This document shows, piece after piece, positions 35,107 to 44,647 of a DNA stretch of 64,000 nt. The translations under genes and the position numbers were made by a program. How positions within the stretch are numbered: the first letter of the stretch is position 1; each line of letters opens with the position of its first letter. The notes under the pieces were generated by a model that saw only the letters and a list, made by a program, of their open reading frames with translations, did not search any database and was not told where the DNA came from. Source of the DNA: Ignavibacteria bacterium (GTDB lineage: Bacteria > Bacteroidota > Ignavibacteria > Tepidaquicellales > Tepidaquicellaceae); contig JAOADD010000075.1 of the NCBI GenBank assembly GCA_026417495.1, forward strand, positions 1 through 64,000, written 5' to 3'.

Positions 35107-36722
35107 TTTCTTCTGCTCAAAATCTTAACGACTTTTTTATAATTTTTTTCCGCTCTTTTAATTATTTCCTGAGATTCAGTTAAAATTTTTGTTTTGTATT
35201 CTTCATCGGTAACTTTTGGTAAATTAATAAGTACATTTCTATGTGCTCCCCAAATACCAGTTTCTAAAGATTTAGCACCAACTTCCAAATCACTTTTCGA
35301 ATTTATGTTTCCATATTTTGCCATTTCAATCATATAATCCCAGCAAGAATCAGCAATACGCATTACACTTAGAGGTACATCAATTGCTTTTTTCAACCCT
35401 TCCTGCATTTTTTCTTCACGAATTTTTATTTCTTCGTCAGTATTTTTAGGAAGTCGCATAGCAACCAAATAATCATTAAACGCATTTGTATCAGCATCTA
35501 TAAGTGGAATTAATTCCTGCATCTTTAGGTGAAGTGGTTTAATGTTTGCACGCATTTTTGAATCAAGTTTCTCAAATTTTCGAACTCCATAAGTCATCCA
35601 GCCCATCATGGTACCAAGAGCAGCACCAAGTGCAGCAACTGCTGCAGAAACACTACCTCCACCAGGAGCAGATGTTCTAGCACCAACAAGTTCGATAAAC
35701 TTTCTTACTGAAAGTGATGCAAGCGGTTCATCGGGTTCTTCCTTCACCATATATTCAATAATCCTTTTCTCTGGAATAAATTGTGAAACAGAGTTTAATC
35801 CAAGTCTTTCAACTACCAATCTTATTTTTTGCCGTTCATCAATTATAAATAGATTTTCCTTCTGAATATAATAATCAGCAGCCATAAGCATTGCTTCAAG
35901 CGGTATTAAACCTACTATTTCACTACCACAAACAGCAATATTTAGTTCTTTTGCATCTTTGACGCATTCTTCAAAAACAATATGTGGAGGAGTAACTTTG
36001 TAATTATCAATATTCACAGAAACTTGTGCCATATTATATTCATCTACATACCAACCAATTGCTTTTATCTGTTTTAATCTACCTGGTTTTCCATCATTTC
36101 TCCCCTGCTCTCTTATATTAAGTGCTATTCGATGGGCCTGTTCTTTTGTACCTAATATATTGACATTGTAAGCAATTAAAAAGAATCTTACCCCAGTAAC
36201 AGTAGCGCCTGACTTTGGAATAAATTCCTGTGGCCCAAAATCTGGTTTCCATTCTGGTTTATATATTTTCTCCTTCAAACCCTCGTACTCACCTGCTCTT
36301 ATTTGTTTTAGCATTTTTCTCTCAGGGTTATTTGAAGCGTGCTCATATAGATAGACAGGCACCCCAAGTTCCTTACCTACTCTTTCACCATACCTCAGTG
36401 CACATTGTACACACTCTTCAATTGTAACATTTGCCACCGGAACAAAAGGGACAACATCAACTGCACCAAGTCTTGGATGCTCTCCTTTATGTTGAGTCAT
36501 ATCAATTAATTCATATGCTTTCTTTGAAAGTTGGAATGCTGCTTCTACTACTGACTCTTCATCACCAACAAAAGTTATTACAGTTCTATTTGTAGATTTT
36601 CCTGGGTCAACATCAAGGAGTTTTGCCCCTTTAACGCTACGCACAGCATCAGCAACTGCATTAATAATTTCTGGATTTCGACCTTCCGAGATATTAGGAA
36701 CACATTCAATAATTTTTTTCAT
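35103..36722 (-). CDS. ftcD: Glutamate formimidoyltransferase / formimidoyl-THF cyclodeaminase
   Basis: Bifunctional folate enzyme of histidine degradation. Residues 1 to about 325 are the transferase: start IIECVPNISEGRN, and THKGEHPRLGAVDVVPF-type region with catalytic His82, at the same number as in the mammalian enzyme. Residues about 340-539 are the cyclodeaminase (FIELVGARTSAPGGGSVSA and the DADTNAFNDYL helix). Both domains are full length. No other histidine-utilisation gene lies nearby, so it may serve one-carbon metabolism alone. Its 3' end overlaps the AlbA_2 gene by 4 bp. Confidence 0.94.
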   Translation of the reverse strand: MKKIIECVPNISEGRNPEIINAVADAVRSVKGAKLLDVDPGKSTNRTVITFVGDEESVVEAAFQLSKKAYELIDMTQHKGEHPRLGAVDVVPFVPVANVTIEECVQCALRYGERVGKELGVPVYLYEHASNNPERKMLKQIRAGEYEGLKEKIYKPEWKPDFGPQEFIPKSGATVTGVRFFLIAYNVNILGTKEQAHRIALNIREQGRNDGKPGRLKQIKAIGWYVDEYNMAQVSVNIDNYKVTPPHIVFEECVKDAKELNIAVCGSEIVGLIPLEAMLMAADYYIQKENLFIIDERQKIRLVVERLGLNSVSQFIPEKRIIEYMVKEEPDEPLASLSVRKFIELVGARTSAPGGGSVSAAVAALGAALGTMMGWMTYGVRKFEKLDSKMRANIKPLHLKMQELIPLIDADTNAFNDYLVAMRLPKNTDEEIKIREEKMQEGLKKAIDVPLSVMRIADSCWDYMIEMAKYGNINSKSDLEVGAKSLETGIWGAHRNVLINLPKVTDEEYKTKILTESQEIIKRAEKNYKKVVKILSRRN

Positions 36723-36794
36723 AGTAATAACTTATATAATTATTAAATCAAAGTGTTAAGATAAAACTTTTTTTATGAAAATTTAAGGTAAAAT

Positions 36795-37652
36795 TTAAGG
36801 AGTATTTTCGTATAATAGCTTAAGAAATTCCCCCAATCCATCTTCATTATTAGTTCTTTTAGTAATGAAATGAGCCATATGCTTGATTTCTGGAACAGCA
36901 TTTTGCACTGCAATATTTAAACATCCACATTCAAAAAGCTCTCTGTCGTTATACCAATCCCCAACCACAGCAATTTCAGACTTATTTACTTTTAAATATT
37001 TAGCAATTTTGTAAAGCCCTGTTCTTTTTGAAGTACCAGATTTTCTAACTTCAAGATGGAAAACCCCTAAATTCGAATTGGACCTGTAATATTTTGCTGT
37101 TAAAAATAATTTATAAGGGAAATTAAGTTTTTTTTGTATGTGTTTTATTACCTTTTTTTCATTTCCAAGCATAATAATTTCCACAACATCATCAATATAA
37201 TCATTGTAATCTTTAACAAGCACATAATCTGTTCCTATTCTGTGCATATAATCTTTCAAGACTGAATTATCCTCTGTATATAAAATAACATCATTATAAC
37301 AAATAGCAATTCTTACAAAGTGATATTTTGCTAGTTTAAGAGCTTTTAATACTTTTCTTGGTGGTATAACAGATTTGGAAACAACAGTTCCATTAAGTCC
37401 CTTAATAAGTGCACCATTAACAGTCATTAAGGGAATATTAATATCCATTTGTTCAGCATACTTTACAACTGACGAATGGATTCTCTGAGTGGCAAAAGTT
37501 ATTTTAATCCCTTTTTCACTTTGTAATTTCCTCGCATAGTAAATAGTTTCATCTCCAAGTTCATCTTTATCATTAGTTAAAGTACCATCTACATCTGTAA
37601 CAACTAATTTGATTTGGGATAATCTCTTTTTAAATTCAGTACTACTTATCAT
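36795..37652 (-). CDS. HAD-IIB (Cof-type) phosphatase
   Basis: A 285-residue HAD phosphohydrolase. Motif I is VVTDVDGTLT with nucleophile Asp20 and acid/base Asp22, and motif IV is VVGDWYNDRELF. The cap between them is the C2 type of the Cof subfamily, which removes phosphate from sugar phosphates and small metabolites. The exact substrate is not deducible. It is a single gene, divergent from yqgE and separated from it by about 130 bp. Confidence 0.85.
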   Translation of the reverse strand: MISSTEFKKRLSQIKLVVTDVDGTLTNDKDELGDETIYYARKLQSEKGIKITFATQRIHSSVVKYAEQMDINIPLMTVNGALIKGLNGTVVSKSVIPPRKVLKALKLAKYHFVRIAICYNDVILYTEDNSVLKDYMHRIGTDYVLVKDYNDYIDDVVEIIMLGNEKKVIKHIQKKLNFPYKLFLTAKYYRSNSNLGVFHLEVRKSGTSKRTGLYKIAKYLKVNKSEIAVVGDWYNDRELFECGCLNIAVQNAVPEIKHMAHFITKRTNNEDGLGEFLKLLYENTP

Positions 37653-37780
37653 TCAACTCAAAAAAATTTTATATCTCCTTCCTCCTTTATGAAATTTACA
37701 ATTTTTTAAAATTAAAAAAAATGTATATTAACATACTATTTATATAGTGATAATTTAATAAAAAAGATATAATTTTAAGT

Positions 37781-38344
37781 ATGAATTCAAATGCAATTTC
37801 AGTTCCTACAAAAGGAAAAATTTTAATATCAGCTCCATTTTTATCTGATGTATTTAAAAGGTCAGTTGTTTTTTTATGTGAGCATGATGACAAAGGATCT
37901 CTTGGATTTATTATTAATAAACCATTAAAATATAAATTAAATGAAATTATAAACGACTTTCCAGAGTTTGATGCACCAGTATTATTCGGAGGACCAGTAG
38001 AAACAGATTTAGTCAATTTTATTCATCGTGCTGGAGATGTACTAAAAAGTGGTTATGAAATAAATAACGGGATTTACTGGGGGGGTGATTTTGAAGAATT
38101 AAAGGAACTCATTGAAACTGGTTTAGTAAAACCAAGTGATTTCAGATTTTTTCTTGGATACTCAGGTTGGGGGGCAGGACAATTGCATAAAGAACTACTC
38201 GACACTTCATGGTTTGTAGGTGAAGGATTAGAAGAATACATTTTTAGTACAGATTACAATTCGATTTGGTCTAAAGCTTTGAGAGATCTTGGAAGAGAAT
38301 TTGCAATAATCTCATCATTCCCTGATGACCCATCTGTAAATTAA
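37781..38344 (+). CDS. yqgE: YqgE/AlgH family protein (UPF0301)
   Basis: A 187-residue UPF0301 protein. It has GKILISAPFLSDVFKRSVVFLCEHD, LGFIINKP, VLFGGPVE and the FFLGYSGWGAGQL motif, all typical of the family. The function is unclear; AlgH was linked to regulation in Pseudomonas. In proteobacteria it is next to yqgF, but here yqgF (ruvX) lies 3.3 kb upstream with other genes between. Confidence 0.93.
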   Translation: MNSNAISVPTKGKILISAPFLSDVFKRSVVFLCEHDDKGSLGFIINKPLKYKLNEIINDFPEFDAPVLFGGPVETDLVNFIHRAGDVLKSGYEINNGIYWGGDFEELKELIETGLVKPSDFRFFLGYSGWGAGQLHKELLDTSWFVGEGLEEYIFSTDYNSIWSKALRDLGREFAIISSFPDDPSVN

Positions 38345-38436
38345 TTACAATTCCTTCCATACAATTTTCCACTAATTAATTAACTGTTTGAAATTTTATT
38401 ATTTAATAATTTGTTTTTTTATTAAAAATTGAATTT

Positions 38437-39909
38437 ATGAGAAAACAAATATCATTTTTATTAATATTATTTTTTACTCGTGTGTTATTTTCACAAAATC
38501 CTAATATACAACTTGTAGACGCTTTCCCTAATCTAACATTTGCAAAACCAGTTCATCTAACCTATAGTCCTGATGGAACGAACAGAATTTTTATAGTCGA
38601 ACAAAATGGAATAATTAAGGTTATACCAAACGATTCAAATGTTAATAATTCACAGGTAAATATATTCCTAAATATTTCTAATAAAATTTCCTCTTCAAAT
38701 GGAGAAGAAGGTTTGCTGGGGCTTGCATTTCATCCTAATTATATAAACAATGGTTATTTCTATGTTAATTATACTGCACCTAATCCATTGAGAACTGTTA
38801 TATCTAGATTCAAAGTATTAAATGGAAATCCAAACAAAGCAGATTCACTCAGTGAAACGATTATTCTTACTTTTCAACAACCATTTGCTAATCACAATGG
38901 TGGCACTTTAATGTTTGGATTAGATGGATATTTATATATAGCAACTGGAGATGGTGGTTCAGGTGGTGATCCATTTAACAATGCACAAAATACTCAAACA
39001 TTACTTGGGAAAATTTTAAGAATAGATATTAACGACTCGACACAAACTAAAAAATATGTAATTCCACCTACAAACCCATTTTATAATAATCCCTCAGCAG
39101 GTATTGGTGAAATATTCGCATATGGATTAAGAAACCCATGGAAAATATCTCAAGATTTAGTTACAGGAATAATATATGCAGGTGATGTTGGACAAAGTGG
39201 ATTTGAAGAAATTGATATAATAGAATCAGGAAAAAACTATGGATGGCGGGTTCTGGAAGGGTTCAGTTGTTATAATCCTCCAGTTGGATGCGATACAACA
39301 GGAAAAACTATGCCTATCAAAGTATATTCTCATTTATTAGGTGACTGTTCTATAACAGGTGGTTATGTTTATAGGGGAACTCGCAGACCTGAGCTTCAAG
39401 GAGCATATATTTATGGAGATTACTGTACGGGAAGAATCTGGATGCTGCGTTATCAAAATGGGATTGTAACTTCAGACTCACTTCTAATTGATAGTCCATA
39501 TATGATTTCTTCATTTGGTTTAGATCAAAATAACGAATTTTATATATTACATCATTCAACTAACGGAAAGATATATAAATTTAATGTGAGTGCTTCTGTA
39601 GGAATAATGAATCAAAACTCTATTCTACCAGACAATTATTATTTGAAACAAAATTATCCAAATCCTTTTAACCCAACAACGAAAATAGAGTTTGGGATTC
39701 CTGAACTTACTTATGTAAAACTAAATATATATAATTCAATTGGCCAAGAAGTAAAGTCACTTGTTAATTCAAGTTTACCAAGTGGAAATTATTCTGTATT
39801 ATTCGATGGAAAAGATAACTATGGGAATAATCTACCAAGTGGAGTATATTTCTATTCCCTAATTACCAACTCATATTCAGAATCTAAAAGAATGGTATTG
39901 GTAAAATAA
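38437..39909 (+). CDS. PQQ-type sugar dehydrogenase domain protein with T9SS sorting domain
   Basis: A 490-residue secreted protein. The signal peptide is residues 1-19 (FTRVLFSQ). The body is a six-bladed glucose/sorbosone dehydrogenase (GSDH) propeller: GEEGLLGLAFHPNY, FANHNGGTLMFG, GYLYIATGDGG, TLLGKILRIDI, GLRNPWKIS and GDVGQSGFEEID. The last about 85 residues are a type IX sorting domain opening with QNYPNPFNPTTKIEFGIP and ending KRMVLVK. It should be a surface or secreted aldose dehydrogenase, though some GSDH-fold proteins are not enzymes. It is monocistronic, with AT-rich sequence on both sides. Confidence 0.9.
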   Translation: MRKQISFLLILFFTRVLFSQNPNIQLVDAFPNLTFAKPVHLTYSPDGTNRIFIVEQNGIIKVIPNDSNVNNSQVNIFLNISNKISSSNGEEGLLGLAFHPNYINNGYFYVNYTAPNPLRTVISRFKVLNGNPNKADSLSETIILTFQQPFANHNGGTLMFGLDGYLYIATGDGGSGGDPFNNAQNTQTLLGKILRIDINDSTQTKKYVIPPTNPFYNNPSAGIGEIFAYGLRNPWKISQDLVTGIIYAGDVGQSGFEEIDIIESGKNYGWRVLEGFSCYNPPVGCDTTGKTMPIKVYSHLLGDCSITGGYVYRGTRRPELQGAYIYGDYCTGRIWMLRYQNGIVTSDSLLIDSPYMISSFGLDQNNEFYILHHSTNGKIYKFNVSASVGIMNQNSILPDNYYLKQNYPNPFNPTTKIEFGIPELTYVKLNIYNSIGQEVKSLVNSSLPSGNYSVLFDGKDNYGNNLPSGVYFYSLITNSYSESKRMVLVK

Positions 39910-40332
39910 GTTGAATGCGGTTTGATTCACTTTTAAAATAATAATCTGTAAAAGTGTATTTAAATTTTTTTACAATTATAACTAAGAGACCTATTTGTCA
40001 TTTAATATAGAATTTAATTTTTAATTCAGAAAATATATTTACAAATTTATTTATAATAATATATCAATTGTTTTTTTAAGATTATAAAAGTTCTTGAATT
40101 TTTATAAATAATATAATTAAATTAATTAACTTACTTTCGGGTTAAGTAATTCATATTTACACAAATAACTGTATCTCCACTTTATAATTATCTCTTAATT
40201 TTATCTATAATTGGCCTACATTAATTTGAACAATTGTACTTATCATATTAAAATTTAAATAAGCTTTAGTTAAAATTTTTGTTATATATGTTAATCACAA
40301 ATTTTATTAAGTTATAAGAAAAATAAAATAAA
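39910..40332. other. AT-rich intergenic region with no recognised feature
   Basis: About 420 bp with no gene, tRNA, repeat or terminator I can support. It presumably contains the promoter of the asparaginase-like gene. A short TATATTTAC element near 40033 is of the kind also seen before other genes here, but it is far from the start. Confidence 0.6.
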
Positions 40333-40827
40333 ATGAAAATTCTTTTCATACAAACAGGAGGAACTATTGACAAGGATTATCCTCGCTTAACAAAAGGATA
40401 TCCATTTGAAATAACTGAACCAGCTGTACAAAGGATTCTGGAAAATATCAATCCCTCATTTGATTTTGAGATATTACCACTTTTACAAAAAGATAGTTTA
40501 GATTTAACCGAAGACGATAGAGAAGAAATATACAATGCCTGTTTAAACACAGAAATCAATAAAATAATAATTACTCATGGAACAGATACAATGATTGATA
40601 CCGCGAAAAAATTAGCAGAGATAAAAGATAAAGTTATTATCTTGACAGGTGCTATGCGTCCCGAGCGGTTCTCTAATTCTGATGCAGGGTTTAACCTTGG
40701 GGTTGCAATTGGTGCTGCAAATGTGCTGGAAAGAGGTGTTTATATTGCAATGAACGGACAAATATTCGATTGTCAAAAAGTAGTAAGAGATAGTGAAACA
40801 GGTAGATTTGTTAAAAAAGATGAGTGA
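40333..40827 (+). CDS. Asparaginase N-terminal domain protein, half length
   Basis: A 164-residue protein with only the N-terminal (large) asparaginase/glutaminase domain. The catalytic motifs are present: TGGTID with Thr11 and THGTDT with Thr84 and Asp85; the LTGAMRP segment follows. Full asparaginases are about 320-350 residues, with a C-terminal domain needed for the interdomain active site. The gene ends at a normal stop rather than by truncation. Stand-alone half-length members of the family are known; their activity is unclear. Confidence 0.78.
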   Translation: MKILFIQTGGTIDKDYPRLTKGYPFEITEPAVQRILENINPSFDFEILPLLQKDSLDLTEDDREEIYNACLNTEINKIIITHGTDTMIDTAKKLAEIKDKVIILTGAMRPERFSNSDAGFNLGVAIGAANVLERGVYIAMNGQIFDCQKVVRDSETGRFVKKDE

Positions 40828-40847
40828 AAAAGAAAAATTTTATACAT

Positions 40848-41624
40848 TTATTCAAAGACATCTTCCAACTTAACTATACGGTAATTGTTATTTCTTATAT
40901 AATCTATAATATAGGGTAGAGCTTCTCTTGTACCATAACCTCGCCCGTTAATGTGAAATATCAAAATGCAACCAGAGCTAATTTTACTGATAACTTTATT
41001 GTACAATTTTTGGGGAGTCATATGTTTATCATAATCTCCACTAACAAATGTCCAATGGATAACGGGATATTTCAAATTTTTTAATACTTCCAGTGATTTA
41101 TTATTATAATTTCCTGCAGGGAATCTGAAAAATTTTGTATTCCTTCCAGTTATTTCTTTTATTATTCTGTCATTTTCTAAAACTTCATTTTCCAACTCTT
41201 TTATTGTTAATTTTTCTGTATGATTATTATGATTTAAACTGTGATTTTCTATTTCTATGAAATCATATTGTGAAATACATTTTAATTTTTCAGAGTTTCT
41301 CACAGCAAATTTCCCCGATACAAAAATTGTAACTGGAATTTTCTCTTTTATCAAATAATTCAATACGGTTGTATCAAAATATGACGCTTTTTTATATTCA
41401 CAAGCATCGAAGGTTAATGCTATTAGATTTTCATATGTTGGAAGAGATTCGATAATTTCCCCAAGTGGTGCTTTTACTTTAGAAAAAATCTGAGTGTCTT
41501 TGTTTATGACTTTTAATAAATGGTTTTTATCCAAATTATTGCGTGTCTCCATACCAATATCCCGCTTGCAAGAATAAGCAAAGTATAATATGATAATTAA
41601 CAAGTATAAGAAAAGCTTCTTCAT
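40848..41624 (-). CDS. Polysaccharide deacetylase (NodB-fold) lipoprotein
   Basis: A 258-residue lipoprotein with a short signal and a YSC lipobox at Cys19. The carbohydrate esterase family 4 domain shows motif 1 LTFDACEYK with Asp73, motif 2 ENHSLNH with His128 and His132 as metal ligands, and motif 3 FRFPAGNY with Arg167. Motif 1 has Ala-Cys where the canonical form is Asp-Gly, so the usual catalytic-base Asp is the first of the pair only. Related proteins with TFDAC exist. It probably acts on a cell-envelope or exopolysaccharide glycan. Confidence 0.82.
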   Translation of the reverse strand: MKKLFLYLLIIILYFAYSCKRDIGMETRNNLDKNHLLKVINKDTQIFSKVKAPLGEIIESLPTYENLIALTFDACEYKKASYFDTTVLNYLIKEKIPVTIFVSGKFAVRNSEKLKCISQYDFIEIENHSLNHNNHTEKLTIKELENEVLENDRIIKEITGRNTKFFRFPAGNYNNKSLEVLKNLKYPVIHWTFVSGDYDKHMTPQKLYNKVISKISSGCILIFHINGRGYGTREALPYIIDYIRNNNYRIVKLEDVFE

Positions 41625-41748
41625 AGTATTAAATAAACAAATTAAATAGAATTTCCTGAATTCGTAGTAAATATAATCGTAGTAAAAAATTATTAATATG
41701 TATTTAATTGTTTAAGAATATTAACTTTGATATTTTTAACTAATTTTA

Positions 41749-43455
41749 ATGACTACCTCAAAAACCTACATTCAAGATTGTAACTTCATCGTTTGTGATG
41801 TTGAAACAACGGGGCTATCTCCTTATATTGATAGAATAATAGAAATATCTTTAATAAAAGTAAAAAATAGTGAAATTGTAGATAATTTTACAACATTAAT
41901 AAATCCTAAAAAGCATATTCCATCTTTTATTACTTCAATGACTGGTATTGCTAATGAAGATGTAATTAACAAACCATCTTTTGAAGATATTAACGATGAT
42001 ATATATAATTATATTTTTGACGACGAAATACCACCAATCTTTTCAGGACACAATGTTCTGTTTGACTACAAATTCGTAAGAGAATCATTTAGAAGAACAA
42101 ATCCTTCATATAATTTCAATTTAAATACATTATGTACTTGTAAACTCGCAAGAAGGTTACTACGAAAATTAAAAAGTAAATCCCTTTCTAACCTTGCAAG
42201 ATATTTTGGTATAAAACAACTTAGAAAACATCGCTCATATAGTGATGCAATCACAACAACAAAAATATTACTAAAATTTTTAGATATACTCCAAGATGAA
42301 TTTGAATATGAATACATAGAAGATATAATTAAATTTCAAAATAGCAGGATATATACAAAAGAAAATAAATCCCCTGCTTTAAAGCGAGTAAATATAGATT
42401 TAAAAAAAATACCAGAAGAACCTGGTGTATATTTTATGAAAAATAAATCAGGGGAGATACTTTACATTGGGAAAGCAAAAAACTTAAAAGATAGAATTTC
42501 TTCTTATTTCCATCATCACACGCAAATCTCACCAAAAATAAGAAAATTGCTTTCGTCAGTATATTCTGTGGAATATGAATTAACAAATTCTGAACTAAGT
42601 GCACTAATATTAGAATCGAAACTAATTAAAAAACACAAACCAAAATATAATACAGCAATAAAAAGATATATATATCATCCATTTTTAAAAATAAACTACC
42701 AATATAACTTTCCTACAATAGAGAGTGTATATGAGATAGAAAATGATAGTGCATATTATTATGGTCCATTTACAAGTAAAAGCACAATAACACTACTTTT
42801 GAAAGACATACAAAACAACTTTAAATTAAGAAAGTGTGAAAGGAAAGAAATAAAACCATCAGAAGAAAACTCAAATTGTTTTTACTACGACATAGATAAA
42901 TGTTATGCACCTTGTAAAAAATATATATCACAAGAAGATTATTTAAAAGAAGTAGAGAAAGTACATAATTATTTAACAGGAACAGATGTAAATTCAATAC
43001 AATTTAAATTACGTTTACAAATGGAAAATTTTTCAAATAAATTAGATTTCGAAAAAGCTGCTATAATTAGGGATAAGTTGAAGGACATTTTAAAAGTTAT
43101 GAATAATCACAAAGTAATTACATCCGCAATAAATGATAAAAAAGTAATTATAAAATGTGATAACAAAACAAAAAGGGAAATATTTTTTATTCACAACGGG
43201 AAATTAATTAAGACATTTCTTTTAAATGGCCAAAATGAGATTAACCAAACTGATATATTAAATGATATTTTAGAGGAAACAGAATATTTATTTTTCTCTT
43301 TAAATAAATACACAAAGCATAAATTTTCACAGGAAGAATTAGATGAGATAAAAGTGGTATCAAATTGGTTAGCCATCAACTATGAAAATACAAGTTACTT
43401 AGAGATAGATGATGAAACCACCCCTGAAAAAATAATGAAATTCATAAATTCTTAA
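41749..43455 (+). CDS. DnaQ-type exonuclease fused to a UvrC-like GIY-YIG nuclease
   Basis: A 568-residue fusion. Residues 1 to about 185 are a DEDDh exonuclease: Asp17 and Glu19 (CDVETTGL), HN-x3-FD with Asp106, and His161/Asp166 (HRSYSDA). Residues about 220-310 are a UvrC-type GIY-YIG nuclease (EEPGVYFM, YIGKAKNLKDRI with Arg249, and Glu289). Next is a four-Cys motif (C363, C377, C385, C389), similar in spacing to the UvrC iron-sulfur site, then a UVR helix near 420-450. The C-terminal RNase H-like and helix-hairpin-helix domains of UvrC are missing. Such fusions are known in several bacteria and may act in nucleotide excision or recombination repair. Confidence 0.88.
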   Translation: MTTSKTYIQDCNFIVCDVETTGLSPYIDRIIEISLIKVKNSEIVDNFTTLINPKKHIPSFITSMTGIANEDVINKPSFEDINDDIYNYIFDDEIPPIFSGHNVLFDYKFVRESFRRTNPSYNFNLNTLCTCKLARRLLRKLKSKSLSNLARYFGIKQLRKHRSYSDAITTTKILLKFLDILQDEFEYEYIEDIIKFQNSRIYTKENKSPALKRVNIDLKKIPEEPGVYFMKNKSGEILYIGKAKNLKDRISSYFHHHTQISPKIRKLLSSVYSVEYELTNSELSALILESKLIKKHKPKYNTAIKRYIYHPFLKINYQYNFPTIESVYEIENDSAYYYGPFTSKSTITLLLKDIQNNFKLRKCERKEIKPSEENSNCFYYDIDKCYAPCKKYISQEDYLKEVEKVHNYLTGTDVNSIQFKLRLQMENFSNKLDFEKAAIIRDKLKDILKVMNNHKVITSAINDKKVIIKCDNKTKREIFFIHNGKLIKTFLLNGQNEINQTDILNDILEETEYLFFSLNKYTKHKFSQEELDEIKVVSNWLAINYENTSYLEIDDETTPEKIMKFINS

Positions 43456-43583
43456 TAATAAATAACTTAAATATATACAATTTTATTAAAATCTTTACTT
43501 TTTGGTATTCAATTTTATACTAATTATTTTTAATTTTGAATGTAAACCTATTTTAAAAAATAAAATTAAGGAGATAGAAAACT

Positions 43584-43883
43584 GTGGCAGTAAAGATAAC
43601 AGATGAATGCATCGCCTGTGGAGCCTGTGAAGCAGAATGCCCAAACAATGCAATTTATGAGGCAGGAGTTCCGTGGGTTCTTGGAGGCGAAGAACATGAC
43701 GCACTTTCAAATGACCATACTTATGTTGTCCCGGACAAATGCACTGAATGCGTAGGTTTCTTTGATGAACCACAATGCATTCCAGCATGTCCAACGGAAG
43801 CAATAGTAATGGATGAAGACCATAAGGAGACAAAGGAAGAATTGATGGCAAAAAAACTTAGATTGGATGCACTAGGAAGATAG
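43584..43883 (+). CDS. Dicluster [4Fe-4S] ferredoxin
   Basis: A 99-residue soluble ferredoxin with two [4Fe-4S] clusters: CIACGACEAECP, and CTECVGFFDEPQC-x3-CP with a longer loop. The insertion between Cys pairs in the second motif resembles the ferredoxins of Chlorobium, including those used by its reaction centre. The C-terminal helix is charged. The start is GTG, preceded by AAGGAGA at 43568-43574 with 9-nt spacing, a strong ribosome binding site. It is an obvious electron-carrier candidate for the bifurcating-type complex at 47-57 kb, but is transcribed in the opposite direction. A terminator follows at once. Confidence 0.93.
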   Translation: MAVKITDECIACGACEAECPNNAIYEAGVPWVLGGEEHDALSNDHTYVVPDKCTECVGFFDEPQCIPACPTEAIVMDEDHKETKEELMAKKLRLDALGR

Positions 43884-43910
43884 AGCTATTCAAAATAATC
43901 AAAAATAAAA

Positions 43911-43939
43911 AACCCGGAATTTTATTTCCGGGTTTTTTT
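43911..43939 (+). terminator. Rho-independent terminator after the ferredoxin gene
   Basis: CCCGGAA / TTCCGGG with a 6-nt loop, then seven T. The cbiM ATG is only 14-15 nt after it. Confidence 0.93.
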
Positions 43940-43953
43940 AACTCATAAGAATT

Positions 43954-44637
43954 ATGCATATTCCTGATGGATATTTAAGTCCTCAAACATATATCCCCCT
44001 TTATGGTATAATGCTACCCTTTTGGGGAATTGCACTAAAAAAAATAAAAAAAATTCTAACCTCTGAGTATATTGCATATATTGCTATGAGTGCAGTTTTT
44101 TCATTTTTAATTATGCTATTTAATATTCCAATTCCAGGTGGTACGACAGGACATGCAGTTGGGGCAGCTGTGATTACAATTATTTTAGGACCATGGGTAG
44201 CAGTTATTTCAATTAGTGTTGTATTAATTATACAAGCATTACTTTTCGCTGATGGTGGCATTACTGCACTAGGTGCAAATTGTTTTAATATGGCGGTAAT
44301 TATGCCATTTGCATCATATTTTATTTTTAAAATAATAAATAGCACATCAAAATCTAAACTAAGAATCCAAGTAAGTTCCTTTTTAGCAGGTTATATTGGA
44401 CTACTTTTAGCTGCTATTGCAACTGCAATTCAACTTGGAATTCAACCATTAGTTGCTCATGCAGAAGATGGGACACCATTATATTCACCATACCCTCTAG
44501 AAATTGCAATACCTGTAATGGCATTGGAACATTTAATTATTTTTTCTGTCGTTGAAGGTTTAATCACTATGGCAATAGTAAGTTATTTTTTAAAATATGA
44601 ACCAGAGTCTATTTATTGTCTGAAAGGAAATAATTAA
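43954..44637 (+). CDS. cbiM: Nickel/cobalt ECF transporter substrate-binding subunit CbiM
   Basis: CbiM is the S-component that binds Ni2+ or Co2+ in an ECF-type importer. The invariant MHIPDGYLSP N-terminus supplies the metal-chelating amino group and His2, and FNIPIPGGTTGHAVGAA contains a further conserved His. About six to seven helices span its 227 residues. It is first in an operon with a PDGLE-type protein, CbiQ and CbiO. It is not clear which metal is carried. No B12 riboswitch is seen, and the terminator lies just upstream. Confidence 0.93.
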   Translation: MHIPDGYLSPQTYIPLYGIMLPFWGIALKKIKKILTSEYIAYIAMSAVFSFLIMLFNIPIPGGTTGHAVGAAVITIILGPWVAVISISVVLIIQALLFADGGITALGANCFNMAVIMPFASYFIFKIINSTSKSKLRIQVSSFLAGYIGLLLAAIATAIQLGIQPLVAHAEDGTPLYSPYPLEIAIPVMALEHLIIFSVVEGLITMAIVSYFLKYEPESIYCLKGNN

Positions 44638-44647
44638 TTTATTACTT

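Noticed and set aside
26358-40332. tRNA genes in the two long AT-rich gaps (26358-26733 and 39910-40332)
   Set aside because: No TTCG-type T-loop or cloverleaf pairing could be found by reading either strand.
41749-43455. Calling the exonuclease fusion uvrC
   Set aside because: It has an N-terminal DEDDh exonuclease and lacks the second UvrC nuclease and HhH domains, so it is a different protein.
43495-43851. A 118-codon minus-strand frame across the ferredoxin gene
   Set aside because: It lies antisense to a gene with two complete ferredoxin motifs and a strong ribosome binding site. Its peptide is Leu/His-rich without any domain.
43940-43953. Cobalamin or nickel riboswitch before cbiM
   Set aside because: Only 14 nt separate the terminator from the start. 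No conserved riboswitch boxes are visible upstream.
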